Assembly: GCA_020060845.1 (NCBI GenBank)
Contig: JAGUZK010000027.1
Span: 1-42,239, forward strand
Source: Candidatus Woesebacteria bacterium
GTDB lineage: Bacteria; Patescibacteriota; Microgenomatia; UBA8517
Direction: 5' to 3'
Length of the DNA stretch: 42,239 nt
Within the stretch, counting starts at the first letter, position 1; each line of letters opens with the position of its first letter. The translations under genes were made by a program, and so were the position numbers. Of the stretch, positions 33,086-40,614 are shown piece by piece. The notes under the pieces were generated by a model, which made no database searches, was not told the DNA's origin, and saw only the letters and a list, made by a program, of their open reading frames with translations.

Positions 33086-33982
33086 ATGTCAAAGCCATAT
33101 TTCTCAATAGTAATACCCACGCTCAATGAGGAAAAGTACCTACCATACCTTTTAGATGACCTCACCAATCAAACATTTTCTGATTTCGAGGTAATTATAG
33201 TCGATGGACATTCAGAAGATAAGACTGTGCAAAAAGCCATGACTTACACGAAAAGACTGAATATACGAGTAATTGAGAGTAAAAAAAGAAATGTGTGCCA
33301 TCAAAGAAATTTAGGAGCAAAAAACTCTCTTGGAGACTGGATTATTTTCTTTGACGCTGACAATAGGTTGCCTAATTATTTTTTGCAAGGAATTAAATTT
33401 TATACGGAGATGCTTCCAACAAACCTTATCACCACCCACATCAAACCCGACACCCAGAACAAAAAAGATATGGCTTTGGCTAAAATTACCAACCTGTCAT
33501 TCGAGATTGGAAAAAATTCAGCCCATCCGTCAGTCCTTGAGTCAATGATAGCAGTCAAAAAAGATGTTTTTTTGAAAATTGGTGGATTTAATGAAAAGAT
33601 CCACTGGGGAGAAGGAACGGACCTCTTGTCACGAATGAGGAAAAAGGGGCTAAGGTTTGACTTCCTAAAAGAGCCAAAATACACATACTCCCTACGAAGG
33701 TTAAGGAAACAATCTGTATTCTCTGTGTTAAGAAATATTGCAGAACACGAAATAGCAAGGATGGCAAGAATTCATTTGCCTAAAGAATATCAGAAAAAAC
33801 TATATCCGCTTGAGGGGGGCAAATTCTACGAGGTTGATTCCAAATCCCGCATGAAAATTGAGGACCTGTTTAGGAAAATACTTGAGCTTGATAGACCTCC
33901 CAGAAATAGGGCAAACCAGAAAAACAAAGATTTGACAGTAAGGAAAATCATTAGTTCCATCCTCAAAAAAGGCGCGTCTTAA
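33086..33982 (+). CDS. Glycosyltransferase family 2
   Basis: A 298-aa GT-A enzyme with FSIVIPTLNEEKYLPYLL near 6-23, the VIIVDGHSEDKT strand, and the metal/nucleotide motif FFDADNRLP (DxD-like, about 89-97). A later conserved stretch is GGFNEKIHWGEGTDLLSRM. It transfers a sugar from a nucleotide donor to an envelope acceptor; donor and acceptor are not identifiable. No membrane segment is seen; the C-terminal 100 residues are basic. It lies divergent from gap and convergent with pgk (7-nt gap). Confidence 0.88.
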   Translation: MSKPYFSIVIPTLNEEKYLPYLLDDLTNQTFSDFEVIIVDGHSEDKTVQKAMTYTKRLNIRVIESKKRNVCHQRNLGAKNSLGDWIIFFDADNRLPNYFLQGIKFYTEMLPTNLITTHIKPDTQNKKDMALAKITNLSFEIGKNSAHPSVLESMIAVKKDVFLKIGGFNEKIHWGEGTDLLSRMRKKGLRFDFLKEPKYTYSLRRLRKQSVFSVLRNIAEHEIARMARIHLPKEYQKKLYPLEGGKFYEVDSKSRMKIEDLFRKILELDRPPRNRANQKNKDLTVRKIISSILKKGAS

Positions 33983-33989
33983 AAAGTTT

Positions 33990-34883
33990 CTACCGAAGTG
34001 CGTCAATTCCGGGCAGGGTGCCTTCTGCCAAAAAAGTAAGCATCGCTCCTCCCCCAACTGAAATCCAGTCAAACTTTTCGGTCAAACCATATCTTGAAAT
34101 TGCCATCTCTATATCTCCTCCTCCTGCAATCTTGTAAGCATTTGTATTATCTGCTATCGCTTGCAGAACCATCCTTGTGCCTTTACTGGCGCTCTCATCT
34201 TCATATTTTCCCACCACACCTGCAGCAAGAATCATATCCGCCTCTTTTATCTTCTTGGTATAGTCTCTGATCGCCTCATCCGAAATATCAAGCCCATCTT
34301 CCCGCAAAGGGGTACCAGGCAGAAGACCGCCTACCAAAATATGAGAAAACTTATCTTTCATTTGCTGGGCAAATCTTTGTTTATCTTCTACTTTTACCCC
34401 TCCAATGACCAATACCCGCTTGCCCCCTTTCTCCCAGAATTTAGAAAGCATTTCAATTTCCTTCTCAAAACGAAGTCCTGCACAAACCCTTCTTCCGCTT
34501 GACTTAAAATAGATTGGTAAGGCAACTATTGAAGTATGGATTCTATGAGAAGTGGCAAAAGATTCATTGATATAGATATCCCACCCTTCTGCCAATTCCT
34601 GAGCAAAACCGGTATCGTTTTCTTTTTCTCTTGGGTCTTTTCTTAAGTCCGAATCAAACTCCACCTCCGGAAACTCGCTCTTAAGCTCCCGAGCAAGATC
34701 ATATGAAGTCTCACTGTGCCCAATAACTTTAATCTTTGATACGCCCTTACCCAAAAGAAATCTCACCATTTCCCTAATGGAATTGGCCCTTGGATTGTCC
34801 CCATCGTCCACATCAAAATCCCCCCTGACCAAGACTTTCTTACTATCAAAATCAAGGTCTGAAATTCTAGGAAAATTAATCAT
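33990..34883 (-). CDS. pgk: Phosphoglycerate kinase, compact form
   Basis: Transfers phosphate from 1,3-bisphosphoglycerate to ADP. At 297 aa it is about 90-100 residues shorter than usual. The C-terminal nucleotide domain is standard: VIGGVKVEDKQRF (159-171), GGLLPGTPL, KIAGGGDIEMAI (251-262) and SVGGGAMLTFLAEGTLPG (275-292). The N-terminal domain is reduced and altered: VRGDFDV for VRxDxNVP, GHSETSYD for SHLGRP, and INESFATSHRIHTS for the NDAFGTAHRAHAS box. The shortening is spread over the N-domain and no frame break is seen, so it looks like a real lineage variant. Confidence 0.88.
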   Translation of the reverse strand: MINFPRISDLDFDSKKVLVRGDFDVDDGDNPRANSIREMVRFLLGKGVSKIKVIGHSETSYDLARELKSEFPEVEFDSDLRKDPREKENDTGFAQELAEGWDIYINESFATSHRIHTSIVALPIYFKSSGRRVCAGLRFEKEIEMLSKFWEKGGKRVLVIGGVKVEDKQRFAQQMKDKFSHILVGGLLPGTPLREDGLDISDEAIRDYTKKIKEADMILAAGVVGKYEDESASKGTRMVLQAIADNTNAYKIAGGGDIEMAISRYGLTEKFDWISVGGGAMLTFLAEGTLPGIDALR

Positions 34884-35008
34884 TTTTTATTTAGAATCCT
34901 AAATATCCACTACTTACATCTTACATCTTACTGTTCACCACTTACAACCAGGTCCTCTTGACACCAAAATACAAAATACATGTCTTTTATACTATCGGCA
35001 ATATACCC

Positions 35009-35260
35009 ATGGTGGACAGGAGAGTAAGAGAATTGGTAGGCTTCTATCCTTGCGCACGCCGATACCCCTATGGCACTCAAATAAACGAAGAAGATCTAGA
35101 GGAGGGAAAAATCGAATATATCAACACGCTTGGCAGACCACTGTATGATGCATGGCAACGGATAATACAATGCAACCAAGATTACGGTGGCTGTCCACAA
35201 CAGTGTCCTGTAAGAAAATTAATATTTAAATTGCAAATGTTTTTACCTGACAGGACCTAA
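35009..35260 (+). CDS. Hypothetical small Cys-containing protein
   Basis: An 83-aa protein from ATG 35009; a TTG at 34958 would add 17 residues. Its features are an Arg/Tyr-rich N-terminus (GFYPCARRYPYG), an acidic centre (NEEDLEEGKIEY) and a Cys cluster CNQDYGGCPQQCP near 56-68 suggestive of metal binding. No family recognised. A TATACT box lies at 34988-34993. It is isolated between pgk and rpiB on the opposite strand. The skewed composition and clean frame support coding, but only moderately. Confidence 0.5.
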   Translation: MVDRRVRELVGFYPCARRYPYGTQINEEDLEEGKIEYINTLGRPLYDAWQRIIQCNQDYGGCPQQCPVRKLIFKLQMFLPDRT

Positions 35261-35292
35261 TAAAACAAAAACAATAATCTGTCTTTCCAGTT

Positions 35293-35742
35293 CTAATTAT
35301 TCCCCTCAATTCTCTTTATATCCTCCAGCCTTCTTAGATGCCTTGATTTCTTATCAAATTTTGTCTCTAGAAAAGCCTTTACCATCTTTTTGGCTTCCTC
35401 TTCATTTGTAAAATCGGCAGCAATAATAAGTACATTCATATCATCGTCCCTTCTGCCTGCCTTAACCTGGTCAACTGATTTCCCTAAAGAAGCACGAATC
35501 CCATCAAATTTATTAGCGGCAACATCCATTCCTACACCACTCCCACAAAGTAAAATCCCCTTTGAACCTTTTTCCCTGGACACTAAAGAGGCAACTTCGG
35601 AAGCATAGAAAGTATAGTCATCCTCCGGGTCAAGCCTGTCTGCCCCAATATCAAAAAACTTAAATCCTTCCTCAAAAAGAAACCTAGCTATTTTTTCCTT
35701 TAAGACAAAACCCCTATGATCCGCTCCCAAAAATACCTTCAT
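35293..35742 (-). CDS. rpiB: Ribose 5-phosphate isomerase B
   Basis: Interconverts ribose 5-phosphate and ribulose 5-phosphate. The 149 aa from ATG 35742 begin MKVFLGADHRGFVLKEKI. They contain the DIGADRLDPEDDY segment, the active-site loop GILLCGSGVGMDVAANK with the catalytic-type Cys, and the C-terminal helix KMVKAFLETKFD, all typical of RpiB/LacAB. The start is set by the conserved N-terminus; eight residues of the longer frame are dropped. It lies 7 nt downstream of the triosephosphate isomerase stop and is probably co-transcribed. Confidence 0.94.
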   Translation of the reverse strand: MKVFLGADHRGFVLKEKIARFLFEEGFKFFDIGADRLDPEDDYTFYASEVASLVSREKGSKGILLCGSGVGMDVAANKFDGIRASLGKSVDQVKAGRRDDDMNVLIIAADFTNEEEAKKMVKAFLETKFDKKSRHLRRLEDIKRIEGNN

Positions 35743-35749
35743 TTTTTTC

Positions 35750-36409
35750 CTAATTAAACCCCTCAACTAAATTAAGAACTTCTTTTTTGGGGTCCTGAGA
35801 TTTAACAATATCCGAAGACACTGCAACTCCTACAGCACCTAGCTCTAAACTTCTTTTAACATCTTCCATTGAATGTATTCCTGCTCCAACAATAAGGGGG
35901 ATCCCAAATCCAAAACAAATATCCGAAGCCTCCTTTATTATATCCGGATAGCTAGAGGATACAGAGGCATCGGTTGACCCAACAAGCTCCGGGGGTTCAT
36001 AGGAGACAAAACTTGGTCTTAAATTTACTACCTTTTTGATTTCATCAATTCCATCTGCAAATATCAACGTCTTCAATCCAACCGCCAGTGCCCTCTCATT
36101 TGCCTTTTTTAATTGATCGATGCTTGAGAACTTATGCTCTGAATGGTTTAGGAAAGTTCCCATCGCTCCATCCTCCAAGACAGCTTCAGGAAGTATAAAA
36201 CCTGTATGGGCTCCCGGCTCTACCGGATCAACATGCTGACTCCAAATCTCCAATGTCGTTGCAAGAGCAGCCTCCTTGATATCAGTAGCTTGAAGAACAG
36301 GAATTATCTTAACTTGTGATTCATGCGAAACCTCCTCAAGAATCTTGACTAGCATCAAAGCTTTAACTCCCGTCCCTTGAGGATATGTCTTGAAATTTAC
36401 AAATAACAT
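35750..36409 (-). CDS. Triosephosphate isomerase, archaeal type
   Basis: Interconverts dihydroxyacetone phosphate and glyceraldehyde 3-phosphate. The 219 aa are closer to the short archaeal enzymes (about 220-225) than to bacterial ones (about 250). It shows FVNFKTYPQGTG with the Asn/Lys pair, the catalytic His in TFLNHSEHKF, the catalytic Glu in SYEPPELVGS and the phosphate loops VGAGIHSMEDV and GAVGVAVSSDIV. It is followed by rpiB. Confidence 0.92.
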   Translation of the reverse strand: MLFVNFKTYPQGTGVKALMLVKILEEVSHESQVKIIPVLQATDIKEAALATTLEIWSQHVDPVEPGAHTGFILPEAVLEDGAMGTFLNHSEHKFSSIDQLKKANERALAVGLKTLIFADGIDEIKKVVNLRPSFVSYEPPELVGSTDASVSSSYPDIIKEASDICFGFGIPLIVGAGIHSMEDVKRSLELGAVGVAVSSDIVKSQDPKKEVLNLVEGFN

Positions 36410-36448
36410 TTTTTCTTCAACCTCCTTTTTTCAGGCATTGTGTACTTC

Positions 36449-36706
36449 CTAGTCCTTTTTATAACCAAGGACATGATCCAGCTCCTCAATGTCAAATCCA
36501 ATAATTTTCTCCTTCTCTCCATCCTCTTTGACAATCACTGTAAATGGTACACCGAGAAACCCTCCAGATTCAGCCAGCATCTCGTCTTTTGCGTTATCAT
36601 CTAAATCTACCAGTTTCTCTTCAAACGGAAGGGATCTTCGTGCCAAATAATCCTTTAACATCTTACAGTAGGGGCAGGTTGTAGTTGAATAAAGTGTTAT
36701 TTGCAT
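36449..36706 (-). CDS. Glutaredoxin-like / NrdH-type thiol oxidoreductase
   Basis: An 85-aa thioredoxin-fold protein with active site CPYC at 11-14 (TTTCPYCKML), the cis-Pro segment VPFTVIV and a C-terminal IIGFDIEELDHVL helix. It reduces disulfides and is a candidate electron donor, for example for the ribonucleotide reductase, though no thioredoxin reductase is in view. Its ATG overlaps the stop of the preceding gene (TGATG), so the two are translationally coupled. Confidence 0.88.
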   Translation of the reverse strand: MQITLYSTTTCPYCKMLKDYLARRSLPFEEKLVDLDDNAKDEMLAESGGFLGVPFTVIVKEDGEKEKIIGFDIEELDHVLGYKKD

Positions 36707-37431
36707 CAGGAAAAGAGAAACCCAACAATCTTATACCAAACAGGTGCTTCAATCAAAATGACCTCTCCGGTTGAGGCTGAGACAAATGCTGAGACAGCTA
36801 CCGGGTAATAATAGATATTTAATAGATTTAAGACTTTTGTCCCCTTCGCCAAATAGGCTAATTCGCTTCCTTTCTCAACCAAAAAAAGTTTATTCCCATC
36901 AAGGCTCGAGATTGTCTTAGCCCGAAGGAGCGATTCAATAGCCCCATAGGGAGTGATTGAAACTATTCTCTCGCCTCTATCAGTAGATAGGGTTATCCTT
37001 GCCGATTTTGGGTCTATGGTAACTGGGTATTCCGTAAGAGCAATCATCCCTTTGTGCTCAATGCTAAATTTCTCATCCCTGACACCAATTTGCATGCGCT
37101 GAACCTCGGGTCTTTCTTCAATCTCAACAATAGTGTCATTATAATTAGTAAAATCAAACTCTTTCTTGCTCGCGTCATTTTCAATTACCATGCTTATCTT
37201 TCCATCTTTCTTTATTAAGGAAACCGTGCCATCCTCCAACGATCCTTCATCATTAGGAGCTTTGACTTGAAGATCCTCTGACCTTGGCACCTCCAGAGTC
37301 AACCCACCTTCTGCCGAAAGAACATTATACTCAATCTTCCCATCTCTTCTTATCTTCAGAAAACCAGCATCAACCTTCTCTGGAAAAGTAAATAGTAAGG
37401 CAACAAAAAGAATAAACAGCCAACGCCTCAT
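36706..37431 (-). CDS. Hypothetical secreted or anchored protein
   Basis: A 241-aa protein from ATG 37431 with an N-terminal signal-like segment (RRWLFILFVALLFTFPEKVDA) and a beta-rich outside region (KIRRDGKIEYNVLSAEGGLTL; ARITLSTDRGERIVSITPYGA). A second hydrophobic stretch at the very C-terminus (VWYKIVGFLF) may re-anchor it. No family recognised. A TATCCT box preceded by TGT ends 6 nt before the ATG, which excludes the longer frame. It is coupled to the glutaredoxin gene, so a redox-related envelope role is conceivable, but the domain has no Cys. Confidence 0.65.
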   Translation of the reverse strand: MRRWLFILFVALLFTFPEKVDAGFLKIRRDGKIEYNVLSAEGGLTLEVPRSEDLQVKAPNDEGSLEDGTVSLIKKDGKISMVIENDASKKEFDFTNYNDTIVEIEERPEVQRMQIGVRDEKFSIEHKGMIALTEYPVTIDPKSARITLSTDRGERIVSITPYGAIESLLRAKTISSLDGNKLFLVEKGSELAYLAKGTKVLNLLNIYYYPVAVSAFVSASTGEVILIEAPVWYKIVGFLFS

Positions 37432-37482
37432 ACCAAAAGGATAACACAAATCGGCTATTCTTATAAAGCTTTACAAAGCTGA

Positions 37483-37983
37483 TTAGAAGCGCCCTTCAAG
37501 AATCTTTTTCTCGGGAGTATTATCAAAAACCTTCTCAAGAGTGACAACAACCCTGTCAAAGTCCGAATAATCATTGTTTGAAGAATAATCAAGCATCCAC
37601 CCTCCTTTTGCAATTGTCAATTTACCCAAAGAGATTACACTATATCCTTCCTTTCCTTCTTCACCCTTCACAAGCCATCCCTGATAGAACATTCCGGAAG
37701 CAGGATCCTCAAGATCTGCAAGAATAGTGCTTGAATATTTTCCTCCCTCAAATTTCCTTGTTGCTATGGCTGAGGCGTTGCCACCGCTTACGTCTTTCAA
37801 TTCCGCCTTATCAACATCTTCTGGTATATCGTACTTAAACTTATCTTCCAGCTTGTCCTCAACCGAAAGTGTCTCCGGAGCAGGCACCTCTGATATTTCC
37901 TCCTTTGAAGATTGCCTCCAGTAGATTATTCCAACAATTGCAAGAAGCACTGCAGCCCCAATTACTATATCGCGTCTATTCAT
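37483..37983 (-). CDS. Single-pass membrane protein with RskA-like outside domain
   Basis: A 166-aa protein from ATG 37983: membrane segment near 5-22 (IVIGAAVLLAIVGIIYW), an acidic linker, then a beta domain. The pattern DPASGMFYQGWLVKGEEGKEGYSVISLGKL resembles the C-terminal domain of anti-sigma-K factors (RskA-like), where a QxWL motif recurs. No cytoplasmic anti-sigma part is present, so a sensor or carrier use of the fold is more likely than sigma control. A TAATAT box preceded by TGC ends 7 nt before this ATG. Confidence 0.65.
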   Translation of the reverse strand: MNRRDIVIGAAVLLAIVGIIYWRQSSKEEISEVPAPETLSVEDKLEDKFKYDIPEDVDKAELKDVSGGNASAIATRKFEGGKYSSTILADLEDPASGMFYQGWLVKGEEGKEGYSVISLGKLTIAKGGWMLDYSSNNDYSDFDRVVVTLEKVFDNTPEKKILEGRF

Positions 37984-38075
37984 TGCAAAGATATTAGCAC
38001 CCAAAATTCAAATTGTCAAATATTTTAGCAATAGTAATTAATTATAGTGCTACTCAATCAAACTAAGGAATGTAT

Positions 38076-38264
38076 TCACTCGCAACAAGGGTCCTTATAA
38101 CCACAATTTGTGCAAACTGCATCCTTGCTTCCTGCTAAAACTCCTATCAAAAAGCCACAAAGGGGACAATTTTGCTTTTTATAATCCGCTTCATCACTGT
38201 CAATTCCTCTTTGCGAATGAGCGGAGGAATTAAGAATAATTCTAGAAATTTGATATTTCCGCAT
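38076..38264 (-). CDS. Small zinc-ribbon protein, 62 aa
   Basis: A helical N-terminus (residues 1-30), then CPLC at 33-36 and CTNC at 51-54, ending GYKDPCCE. Two CxxC pairs 14 residues apart form a classic one-zinc ribbon. No specific family recognised; such proteins may bind nucleic acid or protein. It has gaps of 71 and 42 nt to its neighbours. Confidence 0.65.
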   Translation of the reverse strand: MRKYQISRIILNSSAHSQRGIDSDEADYKKQNCPLCGFLIGVLAGSKDAVCTNCGYKDPCCE

Positions 38265-38306
38265 ATTAAGCGCAATATTTCCGCAATACCCTATAATGTA
38301 TGAAAC

Positions 38307-38477
38307 TTATAACTTTAGGTAAACTCCAAACAAAGCCAAAACTGCTGCAACCAAAAGCCACTGAGTCGAAGCCAGCCAAATATCTGTTCCCATGTAACCG
38401 ATCCCAGAAAGGATAACACTAGCTACAGATCCCCACATCAGCATTTTTGATATCATGCCAATATCTTTCTTTTTCAT
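38307..38477 (-). CDS. Small two-helix membrane protein
   Basis: A 56-aa protein from ATG 38477 (MKKKDIGMISK). A GGGAGAGGGGGT-like purine tract before it gives a strong Shine-Dalgarno site, which argues against the start seven codons upstream. Two membrane segments (about 12-30 and 35-53) are joined by a short polar turn. Function unknown. It lies 31 nt after the VIT-family transporter gene and may be co-expressed with it. Confidence 0.6.
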   Translation of the reverse strand: MKKKDIGMISKMLMWGSVASVILSGIGYMGTDIWLASTQWLLVAAVLALFGVYLKL

Positions 38478-38508
38478 CTCTCTCACCCCCTCTCCCAATC
38501 AATCCACA

Positions 38509-39090
38509 TCACAAAATATATCTGTCAATTAAGTATCCTACAATAAACGCGACAAAAGCAGCAAGCATCCCAACCGCCAACGTCTCCAAACCACCCAACA
38601 AAATCCCCTTTCGACTAAATTTACTTCTCAAGGCACCAACAAAAAACATGCTTGCGAAGACCAGGATCGATGACAAAACAAATTTGTTCGAAAACGGGAA
38701 AATATACGGTATTAATGGGATAATTCCTGCAAGGACAAAGGTGAAAAAAGTAACAACACCCTGGGTTATTGCTGCATGTTCTGTTAGATGATTGTGACCT
38801 TTTTCCTCCTCAAAATCAATTTCACTTCTTACTCCCAAATACGCTCCAGCCGCCATCGAAAATCCATCAGCAAGTAGATTGGCAAATCCCATAATTATTA
38901 CCACTGACGGTGCTAGCAGCGCTCCATTAGCACCAGCAACTACTGCAAAAGTAGTTATCAGTCCATCGCTTGCCGCAAAGACGCAACTCCCTAAAAGAGC
39001 TGCTTCTTCGTGAATTCTAAACTTTCTTAATACCACTAACTCAATCATAGAATCTTTGGATGCTTGTTGCAAATCGGTCGACTCTATCAC
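38509..39090 (-). CDS. VIT1/CCC1-family transporter
   Basis: A 193-aa membrane protein of the Fe2+/Mn2+ transporter family. The first helix has FAASDGLITTFAVVAGANGA and the second GFANLLADGFSMAAGAYLGVRSE, both hallmarks. The charged cytoplasmic loop (EIDFEEEKGHNH) is short, and three further helices follow. The family exports or stores Fe2+ or Mn2+. The start is GTG 39090 with AGGTG overlapping; ATG 39045 is an alternative that keeps the conserved core. A perfect hairpin lies 62 nt upstream. Confidence 0.88.
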   Translation of the reverse strand: MIESTDLQQASKDSMIELVVLRKFRIHEEAALLGSCVFAASDGLITTFAVVAGANGALLAPSVVIIMGFANLLADGFSMAAGAYLGVRSEIDFEEEKGHNHLTEHAAITQGVVTFFTFVLAGIIPLIPYIFPFSNKFVLSSILVFASMFFVGALRSKFSRKGILLGGLETLAVGMLAAFVAFIVGYLIDRYIL

Positions 39091-39151
39091 CTAAGACAAA
39101 TAGGGGTTTGAATAATGGAAACCAAAAATATTCAAGAAAGCCTCGCATAAG

Positions 39152-39173
39152 AGATCTATCGGAAGATAGATCT
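39152..39173. other. Perfect 9-bp hairpin upstream of the VIT gene
   Basis: AGATCTATC, tetraloop GGAA, GATAGATCT on the plus strand (UUCC loop on the minus strand), between the DUF5698-like gene and the VIT gene. No T-run follows on the minus strand, so it may be a processing or regulatory hairpin, or a weak terminator. Confidence 0.5.
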
Positions 39174-39183
39174 TAAAAGAAGT

Positions 39184-39441
39184 TTACACTCCTTTTTTCA
39201 AATTCACTAACGTTCCCAAAGACCCACCCAACGAGTAAGAGATAAAAACCGGCCAGTTATTCTGCAAGTTATTGATGAGTTGGTATAGGACAATAAAATA
39301 TAAAACGTTCTCAAGAAATACAATCGCGGAAGCACTAACTCCCTTCCCCTTTGCAATTAAAGAGGTTCTGGCTGTTGCCAAAAACATTTCTATAAAACCC
39401 ACAAAAAGGTAAACTATCGCTTGTAAAATTGTAGCCAACAT
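39184..39441 (-). CDS. DUF5698/UPF0316-like membrane protein
   Basis: An 85-aa protein with three hydrophobic helices. The sequence around FVGFIEMFLATARTSLIAKGKG and the later YSLGGSLGTLVNLKKG resembles the N-terminal membrane domain of the UPF0316/DUF5698 family, without the soluble C-terminal domain usual in longer members. A GGGGAGGG Shine-Dalgarno site lies about 10 nt before ATG 39441. Function unknown. An overlapping frame starting at 39541 is not favoured. Confidence 0.7.
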   Translation of the reverse strand: MLATILQAIVYLFVGFIEMFLATARTSLIAKGKGVSASAIVFLENVLYFIVLYQLINNLQNNWPVFISYSLGGSLGTLVNLKKGV

Positions 39442-39625
39442 AATCTCTCACCCTCCCCAAAGGATCAATATCTTCAAGCAACAAAAAATCAGTTTTTTTC
39501 ATAGGATGACAAAAGGCGAAAGCAATACCTTTTGAAATCATATTTTAACTCAAAAGCTTGACGTTGGCAATACCGTATTTGGTAAGATAAAACACGCAAC
39601 AAACGTCTTCGTTGAAAACAATCTA

Positions 39626-39654
39626 TTGACAAGCATAATATCCCTTTTTACTAT
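39626..39654 (+). promoter_or_regulatory. Promoter of the lamin-tail-domain gene
   Basis: TTGACA (39626-39631), 17-bp spacer, TACTAT (39649-39654). The predicted start near 39661 is about 3 nt before the GTG start codon. Confidence 0.75.
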
Positions 39655-39663
39655 ATTTCTAGA

Positions 39664-40557
39664 GTGGCTAAAAGACCTCTTAAGGATTTATCATTCGCGG
39701 CTTTCTTATCTTTTCTTCTTCTTACTATTTTCTTTTTGCGGAAAGCCCAAACAGCTTTTTCAGCGACCAACCATCCAGTTATATCAGAAGTCCAAATTGC
39801 AGGAGCAGGTGGTGTCAACGAGGATTTTATTGAAATTTATAACCCAACAGACACTCCCTACGACCTAAACGGCCACAGGCTAGTGAAGCGAAGCGCATCT
39901 GGAACAAGCGATTCTCCAATCAAAGCCTGGGATTCTGAAACTATAATCCCGGCACATGGATATTATCTTTGGGCTAATAGTTCTTGGACTCCAAGCGTTT
40001 CTCCAGATACAGCAACTTCAGCAACTCTGGCAGCAAATAACGGAATTGCACTTCGCCACGGACCAGAAGACACAGGGACAATAATAGATAGTGTTGCCTG
40101 GGGGTCGGCCACAAACGCCTTCGTTGAAAACGCCCCTTTCCCAACAAATCCTGATGCCGGAAAAAGCATAGAGCGGGTTGGAGATGACACTGATAACAAC
40201 AGTGTTGACTTTGTATTACAGAACAACCCCAATCCTCAAAATCTCAATTTTTCTCCCTCTCCAACACCAACTACACAAATAACTCCGACTCCCACCGAAG
40301 AACCGACCCCAACACCAACGGAAGAAATTACCCCCACACCAACCAGTGAATCAACAGTTACCCCTACTGAAACACCAATTCCAACCACAACACCAACCAC
40401 ACAAATAACTCCTTCGCCATCTCCTATCCCCACCCCAGAGGGAGGGGTTATTGGACACTTTTGGCTCCCAGGAAAAATTATAACTTGCACACTAAATTTC
40501 AGAATAAAGACCACAAAACTTTTTACAATCTTCTTCCCCATCATAAGCTGTAAGTAA
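39664..40557 (+). CDS. Secreted protein with lamin-tail domain and Thr/Pro stalk
   Basis: A 297-aa protein. The signal or anchor segment is at about 9-26, followed by a lamin-tail domain (LTD) near 37-190 with the typical ISEVQIAGAGGVNEDFIEIYNPTD start and YDLNGHRLV, HGYYLWANSS and ERVGDDTDNNS strands. A Thr/Pro stalk (197-258) and a moderately hydrophobic, basic C-terminus (about 262-297) follow. LTD domains in bacteria occur on cell-surface proteins, nucleases and hydrolases; here there is no enzyme domain. The GTG start at 39664 follows a perfect promoter. It is probably displayed at the cell surface. Confidence 0.85.
   Translation: MAKRPLKDLSFAAFLSFLLLTIFFLRKAQTAFSATNHPVISEVQIAGAGGVNEDFIEIYNPTDTPYDLNGHRLVKRSASGTSDSPIKAWDSETIIPAHGYYLWANSSWTPSVSPDTATSATLAANNGIALRHGPEDTGTIIDSVAWGSATNAFVENAPFPTNPDAGKSIERVGDDTDNNSVDFVLQNNPNPQNLNFSPSPTPTTQITPTPTEEPTPTPTEEITPTPTSESTVTPTETPIPTTTPTTQITPSPSPIPTPEGGVIGHFWLPGKIITCTLNFRIKTTKLFTIFFPIISCK
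40252..40437 (+). repeat. Degenerate Thr/Pro coding repeat
   Basis: The stalk of the lamin-tail protein. Units such as TPTPTEE (twice) and TPTTQITP (twice, 40258 and 40390 regions) are built from ACxCCx-type codons. A low-complexity region of about 62 residues, prone to length change. Confidence 0.75.
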
Positions 40558-40590
40558 ACTTCCAATCTAGAACAGATCTTGCATGGATGC

Positions 40591-40596
40591 TATAAT
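40591..40596 (+). promoter_or_regulatory. -10 box of tRNA-Asn
   Basis: TATAAT preceded by TGC (extended -10). The predicted start near 40603 is about 12 nt before the tRNA. No clear -35. Confidence 0.6.
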
Positions 40597-40614
40597 TCAG
40601 CTAGAAACTATCAT

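Noticed and set aside
34907-34951. Short repeats of CTTACAT-like units resembling a small array
   Set aside because: Only two to three imperfect copies in AT-rich intergenic DNA; no spacer structure, so neither a CRISPR array nor an iteron set. No CRISPR array was seen anywhere in the window.
39335-39541. Minus-strand 68-aa frame overlapping the DUF5698-like gene
   Set aside because: The frame at 39184-39441 has family-like sequence and a strong Shine-Dalgarno site; the other frame changes character where they overlap.
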